From Bacillota bacterium (GTDB lineage: Bacteria > Bacillota_I > Bacilli_A > RFN20 > CAG-826), in NCBI GenBank assembly GCA_016872075.1, contig VHBF01000011.1, positions 1-11,272 on the forward strand: 11,272 nt of DNA, read 5' to 3'. Below, piece after piece: positions 1 through 8,156 of this stretch (the stretch's first letter is position 1; each line of letters begins with the position of its first letter). The notes beneath the pieces were generated by a model. The model was not told the DNA's origin and made no database searches. It saw nothing but the letters and a program-made list of their open reading frames with translations. Position numbers and translations under genes: made by a program.

Positions 1-1
1 A

Positions 2-550
2 AAAGAATTGAATATTCCCATCAACGAATTATCTTATAAAATTCTTGAAGAAAAGGCTGGTTTGTTTTCAAGAAAGCTCGTTGTCGAAGTCTACGAAGTT
101 TCAGATGCAGTTGCCTTTGCTGAAGCTTATCTAGTCAAAGCAATCTCTCAATTTGGGATTGAAGTTAAAACCAAAACCGAACTTAATGACGATATTATCA
201 ATATCACTCTAGACACACCAAGAAACCCTATTTTGATTGGTAAAAACGGTATTACCTTACAAGCCTTAAACGAACTAGTGAGGCTTGCCACATCCAGCAA
301 ATTTAAAAAACGCTTCCGAATTTTACTCGACATTAATGATTATAAAGAAGCGAAATACGAGAAGGTGGTTTCGATTGCTAAACGCCTTGCCAAAGATGTC
401 GTTCGCACGAAACAAGACATTACCCTTGATCCTATGCCTGCCGATGAAAGACGGATGGTTCATAACGCATTAACCGGCATGCCGAACATAAAAACAGAAA
501 GCGTGGGCGAAGGAGCCCATCGCGCCATTTGTATTCGCTACATTGCTTAA
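2..550 (+). CDS. jag: Jag/KhpB RNA-binding protein (Jag-N, KH, R3H), 5' end missing
   Basis: RNA-binding protein of the Jag/KhpB family, the partner of KhpA, linked in Firmicutes to post-transcriptional control of cell division and envelope genes. The frame is open to the left edge. The first visible residues (KELNIPINELSYKILEE, then AGLF) match the middle of a Jag-N domain, so the TTG at 8 is probably an internal Leu codon and roughly 20 residues lie outside the window. Counting from that TTG, a KH domain spans about residues 65-112 with the GxxG loop GKNG at 78-81. An R3H domain follows at about 140-178, with the R-x3-H signature R148/H152 in ERRMVHNAL and a conserved SVGEGAHR turn. In Firmicutes jag sits between yidC and mnmE; mnmE does follow here, so yidC is expected just upstream. 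Family assignment is secure; only the start is unknown. Confidence 0.93.
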   Translation, partial: KELNIPINELSYKILEEKAGLFSRKLVVEVYEVSDAVAFAEAYLVKAISQFGIEVKTKTELNDDIINITLDTPRNPILIGKNGITLQALNELVRLATSSKFKKRFRILLDINDYKEAKYEKVVSIAKRLAKDVVRTKQDITLDPMPADERRMVHNALTGMPNIKTESVGEGAHRAICIRYIA

Positions 551-553
551 ACC

Positions 554-573
554 AAGCCCAAAAGGGCTTTTTT
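554..573 (+). terminator. short hairpin plus T-run between jag and mnmE
   Basis: A 6-bp stem AAGCCC (554-559) and GGGCTT (564-569) closes an AAAA loop. With the end of the stem it forms a run of six T (568-573). This has the form of a small rho-independent terminator placed directly after the jag stop. The mnmE start codon lies only 5 bases past the T-run, and no separate mnmE promoter is obvious, so it may act as a partial terminator or attenuator. The only purine-rich stretch before mnmE (AAAAGGG, 560-566) lies inside this hairpin. Confidence 0.6.
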
Positions 574-578
574 AATCC

Positions 579-1916
579 ATGAACCTCTTTACAGACACAA
601 TCGTTGCCCTAGCCACCCCACCCACCAAAAGTGCATTGGCGATTATTCGTCTATCCGGCCCACAAACGTTTGAGATTTTTTCGAGCATCTTTTCAAAAGA
701 TCTTCGCGGAGAAAAAGAAAGAGGTGTCCACTTAGGCACCATTACTTATCTTGGTGAAATTATTGATCAAGCAATTGTCATTCAATATATCGAGCCGAAA
801 AGTTTTACTGGAGAAAATCTTTTAGAAATTATCATCCATGGTTCACCATTGATTGCCCAGCAATTGATTGAAGTTTTAATAACAAAAGGTGCTAGAAGCG
901 CCAATCCAGGTGAGTTTTCTTCTCGCGCCTATCTTAATCAAAAAATGGATTTAGTCCAAGCTGAGGCGATTCACGATGTGATTCAAGCAACCACGATTGA
1001 AGCCAAGCGCCTGTCGTTATTATCTTTAACTGGAAAAACAAGTGAAAAACTTAATCCCATTCGTCAACGTATCGCAGATATTTTGTCTTTAATTGAGGTG
1101 AATATTGACTATCCTGAATACCAAGATATTGAGCAAGCTAGTAAGGAAAAGATTATTCATGATTGTAGTGAAATTGTTGATCAACTTAATACATTAATCA
1201 TTGAGGGAGAAAAAGGTCGACTGATTAAAGAAGGCATCAAGGTTGCCATTATCGGTAAACCCAATGTTGGAAAATCATCGCTTCTTAATGCATTAATTAA
1301 TGAAGAAAAAGCAATTGTAACGGATATTGCTGGGACCACACGAGACGTTGTTGAAGCTGAACTTAATCTTCAAGGTGTGGTTTTAAAAATCCTTGATACA
1401 GCAGGGATTCGCCAAACCGAAAATAGGATTGAAGCGATTGGCATCAGTAAATCAATTGAAACCGTTAAACAAGCCGACCTAGTTGTCTATGTTTTAGATG
1501 CAACGAAACCCACTAAATTTGAAAACGTAGAATTAAATAAAATCCTAGAAACCAAACCAGTCATCGAAGTTTTTAACAAAAGTGATTTGGTTGCAAAACA
1601 TCAGGCAAACAAACTCTATATTTCAGCCAAATCCAAAGACATTCAACCATTATTGGATGCGATGATTCAAAACCTTGGCATTCAAGAAGCAAACTATTAC
1701 ACACCTAGTTTCAATAACACCAGACAACTCGCCTCCCTTAAACAAATTCGTGAATATTTACAAAAAGCCATCGAAGATGCAAAACAAAACCTCACCACGG
1801 ACTTGCTATCTTCGTCCCTACAACTCGCTTATCAAGAAATGATTCGCCTCCTGGGTTTAGAAGGAACCATGAATTTAGAAGGTGAAATCTTCTCACGCTT
1901 TTGTATAGGTAAATAA
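579..1916 (+). CDS. mnmE: tRNA modification GTPase MnmE (TrmE)
   Basis: GTPase that, with MnmG, installs the (carboxymethyl)aminomethyl group on the wobble uridine U34 of certain tRNAs, using a folate-bound one-carbon unit. The 445 residues match the usual length. The N-terminal folate-binding domain starts TDTIVALATPP and includes IIRLSG. A helical domain is interrupted by the G domain: G1 GKPNVGKS (226-233), G2 TTRD (253-256), G3 DTAG (273-276), G4 NKSD (333-336). The protein ends in the diagnostic FCIGK (441-445), whose Cys takes part in the reaction. The ATG at 579 is the only start that keeps the conserved N-terminus, although it lacks a well-placed Shine-Dalgarno sequence. The stop overlaps the tatD start by one base (TAATG). 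The usual partner gene mnmG does not follow. Confidence 0.97.
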   Translation: MNLFTDTIVALATPPTKSALAIIRLSGPQTFEIFSSIFSKDLRGEKERGVHLGTITYLGEIIDQAIVIQYIEPKSFTGENLLEIIIHGSPLIAQQLIEVLITKGARSANPGEFSSRAYLNQKMDLVQAEAIHDVIQATTIEAKRLSLLSLTGKTSEKLNPIRQRIADILSLIEVNIDYPEYQDIEQASKEKIIHDCSEIVDQLNTLIIEGEKGRLIKEGIKVAIIGKPNVGKSSLLNALINEEKAIVTDIAGTTRDVVEAELNLQGVVLKILDTAGIRQTENRIEAIGISKSIETVKQADLVVYVLDATKPTKFENVELNKILETKPVIEVFNKSDLVAKHQANKLYISAKSKDIQPLLDAMIQNLGIQEANYYTPSFNNTRQLASLKQIREYLQKAIEDAKQNLTTDLLSSSLQLAYQEMIRLLGLEGTMNLEGEIFSRFCIGK

Positions 1917-2695
1917 TGAAATTAGTAGATACTCATTGCCATTTAAACGCCGATGCATTTACTAATTCGTGGTCTGATATAGTCACACGAGCTAATCAGG
2001 TGGGTGTGGCGAATTTCTTTGTTGTAGGTTGGGATGAAACATCCTCTCAAAAAGCGATTGATTTAGCTAAGAAAGATCATCGAATCAAAGCAATCATAGG
2101 ACTTCATCCAGTCGATATTCACGAAGGAAGTGGGTTGCAATGGATCCTTAAAATGTACCAAGACAATCCGCATCAAATCGTCGCGATTGGTGAGATTGGC
2201 TTAGACTATCATTGGCGAAAAGAATTCCATGAACACGAACGCCAAACGCAATATTTAATCAAACAAATTAACATCGCTAATCAACTCAATCTCCCGATTG
2301 TGATTCATTGCCGTGATGCTTATGAGGCCATCATCCCCATCTTAAAAGCTAACCTCGTTAAGCAAGGCGGTGTGATGCATTGTTACGCAGGACCTGCAAA
2401 CCTAGTTCCCACATTCATCGAGTTAGGTTTTTATCTTTCGTTTGGGGGGCCTGTTACCTTTGAAAACGCAGTAGAGTCTAGATTGGCATTAAAAACCACG
2501 CCTATGAATCGAGTTTTGATTGAAACCGACAGTCCTTACCTTAGTCCTCACCCCTTAAGAGGCAAAGAAAACACCCCCATCAATCTACCGATTATTTTTA
2601 AACAAATCGCCGAAACCCTCCAAATCCCATCAGAATTGATGGAAGAAAAACTATTTCAAAACACATTAGAAGCATTTCACGTGAAAACATTATGA
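1916..2695 (+). CDS. tatD: TatD-family metal-dependent deoxyribonuclease
   Basis: Amidohydrolase-superfamily TIM-barrel nuclease of the TatD/YabD group. Family members show 3'-5' exonuclease activity on DNA or RNA and are thought to act in repair or quality control in the cytoplasm. Its 259 residues are normal for the family. The expected metal ligands are visible: H7 and H9 in VDTHCHLN, E93 in GEIGLDYHW, H131 in PIVIHCRDA, H155 in GVMHCYAGP, and D205 in LIETDSPYLSPHP. It starts inside the stop of mnmE and its own TGA overlaps the rnmV ATG, so it is translationally coupled on both sides. In Bacillus-type genomes tatD (yabD) is likewise next to rnmV and rsmA. Family assignment is secure; the physiological substrate is not known from sequence. 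Confidence 0.95.
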   Translation: MKLVDTHCHLNADAFTNSWSDIVTRANQVGVANFFVVGWDETSSQKAIDLAKKDHRIKAIIGLHPVDIHEGSGLQWILKMYQDNPHQIVAIGEIGLDYHWRKEFHEHERQTQYLIKQINIANQLNLPIVIHCRDAYEAIIPILKANLVKQGGVMHCYAGPANLVPTFIELGFYLSFGGPVTFENAVESRLALKTTPMNRVLIETDSPYLSPHPLRGKENTPINLPIIFKQIAETLQIPSELMEEKLFQNTLEAFHVKTL

Positions 2696-3225
2696 AATTG
2701 CATTTAAATGCACTTATTGTTGTGGAGGGGACAACGGATGTTCAAAAATTAACGCCGTTTATTGATGCGGAGTTTGTGGTTACCAATGGTTCGGCTCTCC
2801 CGATAGAAACTCTCCAATTTATTCAAGAAACAAAACGCAGAGGCAAAGAAGTTATTGTTTTAACCGATCCGGATTTTCCCGGTGAGCAAATTCGAAAAAA
2901 ATTGGATCAATCCATTCCAGGGCTAACGCATATATTTCTTGATAAAGAAAAAGCAATCGCCAATCACAAAGTCGGTGTCGCGCAAGCAGATTCCAACTAT
3001 CTTTTGCAGTCTTTAAAACACAAAATCACTGCAAAACCAAATCAAAAACCAACGATTAGTCTTCAAGAATTGCAGGACATGGGTTTGATTGGAGAAGCCA
3101 CCTCTTTTGAGTTAAGGATGAAAGTTCTTAATCATTTTCATTTAGGTTTTGCAAACTTCAAAACGATGCTAAAAAGATTAAATCTACTAGGGATTACGGC
3201 CGATGAGGTAAAATCAATCTTATGA
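2692..3225 (+). CDS. rnmV: Ribonuclease M5 (5S rRNA maturation)
   Basis: Endonuclease that trims precursor 5S rRNA in low-GC Gram-positive bacteria, usually acting on the precursor bound by ribosomal protein L18. The N-terminal half is a Toprim domain: VVEGTTD with the catalytic Glu at residue 12, TNGSA at 31-35, and the Mg-binding TDPDFPGE at 58-65. It is followed by the family's characteristic KEKAI...KVGVAQAD segment (85-100). The C-terminal part, from about 120, is the smaller domain with LIGEATSFELRMKV. At 177 residues it is slightly shorter than typical. It overlaps tatD and rsmA by ATGA at both ends, the conserved tatD-rnmV-rsmA neighbourhood. No 5S rRNA gene is in this window. Confidence 0.95.
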   Translation: MKLHLNALIVVEGTTDVQKLTPFIDAEFVVTNGSALPIETLQFIQETKRRGKEVIVLTDPDFPGEQIRKKLDQSIPGLTHIFLDKEKAIANHKVGVAQADSNYLLQSLKHKITAKPNQKPTISLQELQDMGLIGEATSFELRMKVLNHFHLGFANFKTMLKRLNLLGITADEVKSIL

Positions 3226-4034
3226 AACGTGCTCCTGCAATAGAACAATTATTAAACGAACTCAACATTTCTCCTTTAAAAAGGTATGGGCAAAACTTTT
3301 TAGTGGATCAAGTTGTAATTGCCAACATTGTTAAAGCTGCCAACATCGAAAAAAACGATCGAATATTAGAAATTGGCCCAGGTTTAGGTGCGATTACAAA
3401 CGCCTTACCGTTTGCAGACATTCAGTACACATCTTTTGAAATTGACCAAACCTTTCATCGTTATTTAGAAAAAGCATTTCCTAGCGGAACCCACCATCGC
3501 TTAAATTTTTTGAAAGCGAGCGCTGAACCGATTGATATTATTCTTGGCAATTTACCTTATTACGTGACCACGGAAATGATTGAAAAAATCTATAAAGATT
3601 TTTCTAACTTTAAGCGCGCAGTTCTCATGGTTCAAAAAGAGGTCATGCCAAGATTGATTGCAAAACCCGGGGATGAAGCATATGGTCCTCTTGCAATCTT
3701 CTTATCCACTCTAGGTAAGATTGAATCGATTCTTGAAGTCAATCCCCAATCCTTCTACCCTGAACCCCATGTTCAATCTGTGGTTTTTTCAATTGAAGGC
3801 TTTGATGGAGGACCCTTGACCGCAACGAAACCATTCTTTTATTTCATCAAAAAATTATTCCTTCATCGTCGCAAGACTATACTTAATAATTTTGAAGGTT
3901 TGATTCAAGACCGAACCTTAGCCACCCGATTGTTGAATCAAGTTAGCATACCCATTAATGCTAGACCTGAAACCATCACAGTCCAACAATTTTTAGACTT
4001 ATTTGCGTTAGAACAATCACAAAACAAATTATAA
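3222..4034 (+). CDS. rsmA: 16S rRNA dimethyladenosine transferase RsmA (KsgA)
   Basis: SAM-dependent enzyme that dimethylates the two adjacent adenosines in the terminal helix of 16S rRNA, a late check in 30S assembly. It has 270 residues. The order of motifs is normal: KRYGQNFLVD near the start (20-29), the SAM-binding loop LEIGPGLG (49-56), the acidic E73 in SFEIDQ, the catalytic NLPYYVTT (110-117), and PEPHVQSVVF (180-189). The C-terminal helical domain contains RRKTILNN. The stretch between the SAM loop and NLPYY is compact, and the usual D-x-L at motif III reads NFLKA, an Asp-to-Asn change. The ATG overlaps the rnmV stop. GAGG at 3205-3208 could serve as a somewhat distant ribosome-binding site. 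Confidence 0.95.
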   Translation: MKRAPAIEQLLNELNISPLKRYGQNFLVDQVVIANIVKAANIEKNDRILEIGPGLGAITNALPFADIQYTSFEIDQTFHRYLEKAFPSGTHHRLNFLKASAEPIDIILGNLPYYVTTEMIEKIYKDFSNFKRAVLMVQKEVMPRLIAKPGDEAYGPLAIFLSTLGKIESILEVNPQSFYPEPHVQSVVFSIEGFDGGPLTATKPFFYFIKKLFLHRRKTILNNFEGLIQDRTLATRLLNQVSIPINARPETITVQQFLDLFALEQSQNKL

Positions 4035-4038
4035 TTGT

Positions 4039-4046
4039 AAGGGGAG
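4039..4046 (+). promoter_or_regulatory. ribosome-binding site of glmU
   Basis: AAGGGGAG lies 11 bases before the ATG at 4058. It is the strongest Shine-Dalgarno sequence of the forward cluster and supports this start. The preceding genes are coupled by overlapping stop and start codons instead, so glmU probably initiates independently. No promoter is visible in the 23-base gap, so transcription is likely shared. Confidence 0.75.
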
Positions 4047-4057
4047 AAACTCATTAT

Positions 4058-5443
4058 ATGGATATATTTGGCATTATCATGGCTGCCGGAAAAGGCACCA
4101 GAATGAAATCTTTAGATACGACAAAGAGTAAGGTCGCTTTTGATTTATTAGGTGTGCCATTGGTGGGACACGTGATTAACGCCCTCAAACCACTTCATTT
4201 ACAAAGAACGATTACCATTGTCGGCCATGGTGGTGAAACCACTGCTAAAGTTGTGGAAGGTCGTTCAGAAGTGGTTTGGCAAAGAGAACAAAAAGGAACC
4301 GGACACGCGGTGATGCAAGTCGCCCCCCTCCTAGAAGGAAAGCAAGGTACCACGCTCATTGTGTCTGGTGATACGCCACTCATTACAAGTAAGAGTTTAG
4401 ACCAACTATTAAAAACTCATATTGAAGGTGGCTTTGATTTAACCATCCTTACTTCAATCGTTCCCAACCCCTTTGGTTATGGAAGAATGATTCGTAATAG
4501 TAAAGGTCAAGTTACAGCGATTGTTGAAGAAATCAACGCTTCAGAACCAGAAAAGAAAATTCAAGAAATCAATACCGGTTTCTATGTCTTTAATAACAAT
4601 CTCTTATTTAAATACCTAAAAGAATTACCACCCAATCCTAAAAATGGAGAGTATAACATCACCTTCTTGATAAAGATGTTTATGGATAAAGGTTTCAAAA
4701 TTGGTGCATCCACTGTTGATACTTTTGAAGAAACTTTGGGTATCAATGATCGCGCTCAACTTGCGGAAGCAAGGTTGATTATGCAACGACGAATCAATCA
4801 TCAACACATGGTGAATGGTGTCACAATTGAAAATCCTGACAACACGTTTATTTCTCCACAAGTCATCATCGGACAAGACACCGTAATACAAACCGGTGTT
4901 TACTTAATTGGCGACGTTAAAATCGGTCAAGCGAATGTGATTGGTGCGAATACCTCTATTGAAAACACAACGATTGGCAACCACAACCATATTGAATCAT
5001 CAAAAATTATCGATTCAACCATTGGTGATCAAAATCATATTGGACCCTTTGCCCATATTCGTGGTCATTCGGCGATTGGCAATGAAACACGTATAGGCAA
5101 CTTTGTTGAAATTAAAGCCGCCAAATTACATCGTGGTGTTAAAGCCGCACATTTAAGTTACCTTGGTGATTGTGAGATTGGTGAAAACACCAACATCGGT
5201 GCAGGCACCATCGTTGCCAATTATGATGGCAATAAAAAACACCTCACGACAGTCGGTAAAAATGTTTTTGTTGGTTCAGGCACCACCCTCATTAGTCCGA
5301 TTATCGTTGAAGACGAAACGGTGATTGCTGCAGGCAGCACAATCACCCAAAACGTCCAAAAAGGTGAATTAGCAATTGCCCGCCAAAGGCAAGAAAATAA
5401 ACCAGGATATTACAAACATTGGTTAAAGAAGATTGGCAAGTAA
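4058..5443 (+). CDS. glmU: Bifunctional GlmU: GlcN-1-P acetyltransferase / GlcNAc-1-P uridylyltransferase
   Basis: Makes UDP-N-acetylglucosamine in two steps: acetylation of glucosamine-1-phosphate, then coupling to UTP. At 461 residues it is full length. The N-terminal uridylyltransferase domain shows MAAGKGTRMK (8-17), GTGHA (80-84), SGDTPL with metal-binding D105, and INTG (171-174). From about residue 260 the protein is a left-handed beta-helix of hexapeptide repeats. All acetyltransferase residues expected from E. coli are found at an offset of +2: R335, K353, H365 in KAAHLSYLGD, Y368, N379, N388 and K394. In the uridylyltransferase half the usual EEKDA reads EEINA (157-161) and the usual EYYLTD reads EYNITF (198-203). 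The product would feed peptidoglycan or, in a wall-less lineage, glycolipid or surface glycan synthesis. It converges on ppdK. Confidence 0.96.
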   Translation: MDIFGIIMAAGKGTRMKSLDTTKSKVAFDLLGVPLVGHVINALKPLHLQRTITIVGHGGETTAKVVEGRSEVVWQREQKGTGHAVMQVAPLLEGKQGTTLIVSGDTPLITSKSLDQLLKTHIEGGFDLTILTSIVPNPFGYGRMIRNSKGQVTAIVEEINASEPEKKIQEINTGFYVFNNNLLFKYLKELPPNPKNGEYNITFLIKMFMDKGFKIGASTVDTFEETLGINDRAQLAEARLIMQRRINHQHMVNGVTIENPDNTFISPQVIIGQDTVIQTGVYLIGDVKIGQANVIGANTSIENTTIGNHNHIESSKIIDSTIGDQNHIGPFAHIRGHSAIGNETRIGNFVEIKAAKLHRGVKAAHLSYLGDCEIGENTNIGAGTIVANYDGNKKHLTTVGKNVFVGSGTTLISPIIVEDETVIAAGSTITQNVQKGELAIARQRQENKPGYYKHWLKKIGK

Positions 5444-5452
5444 ATAAGAAAG

Positions 5453-5479
5453 AAAAAACCCACCAATAAACGATGGGTT
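5453..5479 (-). terminator. rho-independent terminator of ppdK
   Basis: On the minus strand an 8-bp stem (one G-U pair), AACCCATC with GGTGGGTT, closes a 7-base loop and is followed by a T-run of six that partly overlaps the stem (5458 down to 5453). It starts 11 bases after the ppdK stop. On the plus strand the same stem is followed only by ATTATTAT, so it may stop convergent glmU transcripts less efficiently. Confidence 0.82.
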
Positions 5480-5490
5480 ATTATTATGCT

Positions 5491-8139
5491 TTAGGCTTTC
5501 TTCGTAGCGCGTTTTGCTTTAATCGCAGCTTGCGCAGCGGCTAATCTCGCAACTGGGACGCGGAACGGTGAGCAAGAGACGTAATTCAATCCAGCATTGT
5601 GGAAGAATTCAATGGATAATGGATCGCCACCATGTTCACCACAAATCCCTACTTTTAAATCAGGACGAGTCTTACGACCATCTTGAACTGCCATCTTGAT
5701 TAACTTACCGACACCGTTTTGATCAACGGTTTGGAATGGGTCTTGTTCAAAGATTTTGGTCTTATAGTAATCGGGTAAGAACTTACCAGCGTCATCACGT
5801 GAGAAACCATAAGTCATTTGCGTTAAGTCATTGGTACCAAAGCTGAAGAAGGTTGCTTCGGTTGCAACGGATTCTGCTAAGAGTGCTGCCCGTGGGATTT
5901 CAATCATTGTTCCTACTTGATAAGTTAACTTTTGACCACTTGCAGCGATTTCTTCTTGAGCGGTTTGTTCAATAATTTCTTTCACAAACTTTAATTCTTT
6001 CACATCTAAGACTAAAGGAATCATGATTTCAGGAACCACTTTCTTTCCTAATTTCGTTTGTGCATCTAACGCAGCGCGAATAATGGCGCGAGTTTGCATT
6101 CTACCAATTTCTGGATAAGAAACGTCTAATCGAACACCACGGTGACCCATCATCGGGTTAAATTCATGGAGATAATCGATGCGAGCTTTGACTTGCGCGA
6201 CGCTCATCTTTAATTCGGTAGCCAATTCTTTAATCTTGTCTTCTTCTTGTGGTAAGAATTCATGTAAGGGTGGATCAAGTAAACGAATGGTGACATTTAA
6301 GTCCTTCATCGCCATAAAGAGTTCGTAGAAGTCTTTTTGTTGGAAGGGTAAGAGTTTGGCTAGCGCTTGTTCTCTGACTTCTAATGTATCAGCAAGAATC
6401 ATTTTACGAACGTAGAAGATTCTTTCTTTATCAAAGAACATGTGTTCAGTACGGCATAGACCAATACCTTCTGCACCAAACTTTAAGGCAGTTTCTGCAT
6501 CTTTTGGTGTATCCGCATTGGTGCGAACTTTTAAGGTACGATATTCATCAGCCCATTTCATGATTCGGCCAAAGTAACCCGTTAATCCAGCTTCAACACG
6601 AGGGATATCGCCTTCATAAACCATCCCAGTTGAACCATCAATTGAGATAGTGTCCTTGGTTGTATAAGTCTTATTACCAAATTTAACGGTCCCTTTGTGT
6701 TCATCGATGATGGCAGTACCAACACCCGCAACACAGGTTTTACCCATCCCACGCGCCACGACTGCAGCGTGCGAAGTCATCCCGCCGCGAGCAGTAAGAA
6801 TCCCTTGAGCGGCCACCATGCCTTCGATATCTTCGGGTGAGGTTTCAGCACGGACAAGCACTACTTTTTCACCAGCAGCACCACGTTTTGCAGCATCTTC
6901 AGCAGTAAAGGAAATCTTACCAGTAGCAGCACCTGGTGAGGCAGGTAAACCTTCACCGATTGGGGTCATTGACTTGATTGCCTTTGGATCAAAACTTGGG
7001 TGGAGTAAGGTATCTAATGATTTTGGATCGACGCGCATCACAGCTTCTTCTGGCGTAATCACTTTTTCATCAACTAAATCACAAGCAATCTTTAACGCAG
7101 CGGCAGCGGTACGCTTACCATTTCGGGTTTGTAAGAAGTAGAGTTTACCTTCTTCAACGGTAAATTCCATATCTTGCATATCTTTATAGTTGCTTTCTAA
7201 AACTTTAACAATGTCTAAAAAGTTTTGATAAACCTTAGGTTGAGTTTTTTGTAAGTGTTCAACAGGTAATGGTGTACGAATACCCGCAACCACGTCTTCC
7301 CCTTGAGCATTAGGTAAGTATTCTGCAAAAAGTTTTTTTTCACCCGTGGATGGTGAACGTGAGAATGCCACACCGGTACCTGAGGTTTCACCTTTGTTAC
7401 CAAACACCATGGATTGAACGTTGACGGCAGTACCCCATTCATATGGGATGTTGTTCATCTTACGATAGACGTTAGCCCGTGGGTTATCCCAGGAGCGGAA
7501 AACGGCAGTAATCGCTTCAATTAATTGCACTTTTGGATCATTGGGGAAATCTTCACCAAACACTTTTTTGTAATAGTCTTTATATTTCTTCACTAACGCT
7601 TTTAAATCTTCAGCATTTAATTCAGTGTCTAACTTCACACCTTTTTTATGCTTCATTTCTTCAAGCATCTTGTCCATTTCAGTACGACCATGGTTTTTGG
7701 CAATGTTCGTATACATTAAAATAAAACGACGATAGGAGTCATAGGCAAAGCGTTCGTTGTTGGTTTCTCTGGCAACCACTTCAACTGTGGTGTCATTTAA
7801 ACCTAAGTTTAAAATTGTGTCCATCATCCCCGGCATGGAAACTCTGGCACCCGAACGAACCGAAACTAAAAGTGGATTTTTATTTCCACCAAAATTTTTC
7901 TTGGTATCTTTTTCGATGACGGTAATCGCGTCATAGATTTCTTGAATCAATTCCTTAGGAAGTTTCTTCTTACTTGCATAATACAAATTGCAAGCTTCCG
8001 TGGTGACGGTAAATCCTTCTGGAATCGGGATTCCCATCAAGGTCATTTGGGATAAACCCAACCCCTTACCACCAAGAAGGTCTTTACCCATTCCTTGTGT
8101 TTTTTTGAAGTTATAGACGTACTGTTTAGTTGCGGCCAT
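5491..8139 (-). CDS. ppdK: Pyruvate, phosphate dikinase
   Basis: Interconverts pyruvate + ATP + phosphate with PEP + AMP + pyrophosphate. It serves gluconeogenesis or, in PPi-linked glycolysis, ATP formation. The predicted protein has 882 residues starting MAATKQYVYNF. The order is: N-terminal ATP-grasp nucleotide-binding domain (about 1-340, with GGKGLGLSQM, VSVRSGARVSMPGMMDT and LQTRNGKRT), the swivelling phosphohistidine domain with GGMTSHAAVVARG and phospho-acceptor H457, and a C-terminal PEP/pyruvate TIM barrel with GLCRTEHMFF, FGTNDLTQMTYG and GICGEHGGDP containing the active-site C833. These positions nearly equal those of the clostridial enzyme. An in-frame ATG 21 bases upstream exists, but AAAGGAG sits 5 bases before the ATG at 8139, which decides the start. 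No PPDK regulatory kinase gene is adjacent. Confidence 0.97.
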   Translation of the reverse strand: MAATKQYVYNFKKTQGMGKDLLGGKGLGLSQMTLMGIPIPEGFTVTTEACNLYYASKKKLPKELIQEIYDAITVIEKDTKKNFGGNKNPLLVSVRSGARVSMPGMMDTILNLGLNDTTVEVVARETNNERFAYDSYRRFILMYTNIAKNHGRTEMDKMLEEMKHKKGVKLDTELNAEDLKALVKKYKDYYKKVFGEDFPNDPKVQLIEAITAVFRSWDNPRANVYRKMNNIPYEWGTAVNVQSMVFGNKGETSGTGVAFSRSPSTGEKKLFAEYLPNAQGEDVVAGIRTPLPVEHLQKTQPKVYQNFLDIVKVLESNYKDMQDMEFTVEEGKLYFLQTRNGKRTAAAALKIACDLVDEKVITPEEAVMRVDPKSLDTLLHPSFDPKAIKSMTPIGEGLPASPGAATGKISFTAEDAAKRGAAGEKVVLVRAETSPEDIEGMVAAQGILTARGGMTSHAAVVARGMGKTCVAGVGTAIIDEHKGTVKFGNKTYTTKDTISIDGSTGMVYEGDIPRVEAGLTGYFGRIMKWADEYRTLKVRTNADTPKDAETALKFGAEGIGLCRTEHMFFDKERIFYVRKMILADTLEVREQALAKLLPFQQKDFYELFMAMKDLNVTIRLLDPPLHEFLPQEEDKIKELATELKMSVAQVKARIDYLHEFNPMMGHRGVRLDVSYPEIGRMQTRAIIRAALDAQTKLGKKVVPEIMIPLVLDVKELKFVKEIIEQTAQEEIAASGQKLTYQVGTMIEIPRAALLAESVATEATFFSFGTNDLTQMTYGFSRDDAGKFLPDYYKTKIFEQDPFQTVDQNGVGKLIKMAVQDGRKTRPDLKVGICGEHGGDPLSIEFFHNAGLNYVSCSPFRVPVARLAAAQAAIKAKRATKKA

Positions 8140-8144
8140 AAGTG

Positions 8145-8151
8145 CTCCTTT
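8145..8151 (-). promoter_or_regulatory. ribosome-binding site of ppdK
   Basis: AAAGGAG on the minus strand lies 5 bases before ATGGCCGCA (start at 8139). The in-frame ATG at 8160 lies upstream of this site and has no Shine-Dalgarno sequence of its own, so translation should start at 8139. Confidence 0.88.
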
Positions 8152-8156
8152 ATTTA

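Noticed and set aside
8..10. TTG at 8 as the true start of jag
   Set aside because: The codons before it (AAA GAA) are in frame and continue the Jag-N pattern, and about 20 residues of that domain would be missing. The gene is cut by the window edge.
1916..3225. Possible mycoplasma genetic code (TGA = Trp)
   Set aside because: Tryptophans in the conserved proteins are all TGG, no in-frame TGA interrupts them, and TGA ends tatD and rnmV at the expected lengths.
4625..4891. 88-residue minus-strand open frame within glmU
   Set aside because: It is a shadow of the glmU coding sequence, with no recognisable motif.
6818..7141. 107-residue open frame opposite ppdK
   Set aside because: Its sequence is the antisense of well-conserved PPDK codons and shows no domain or ribosome-binding site.
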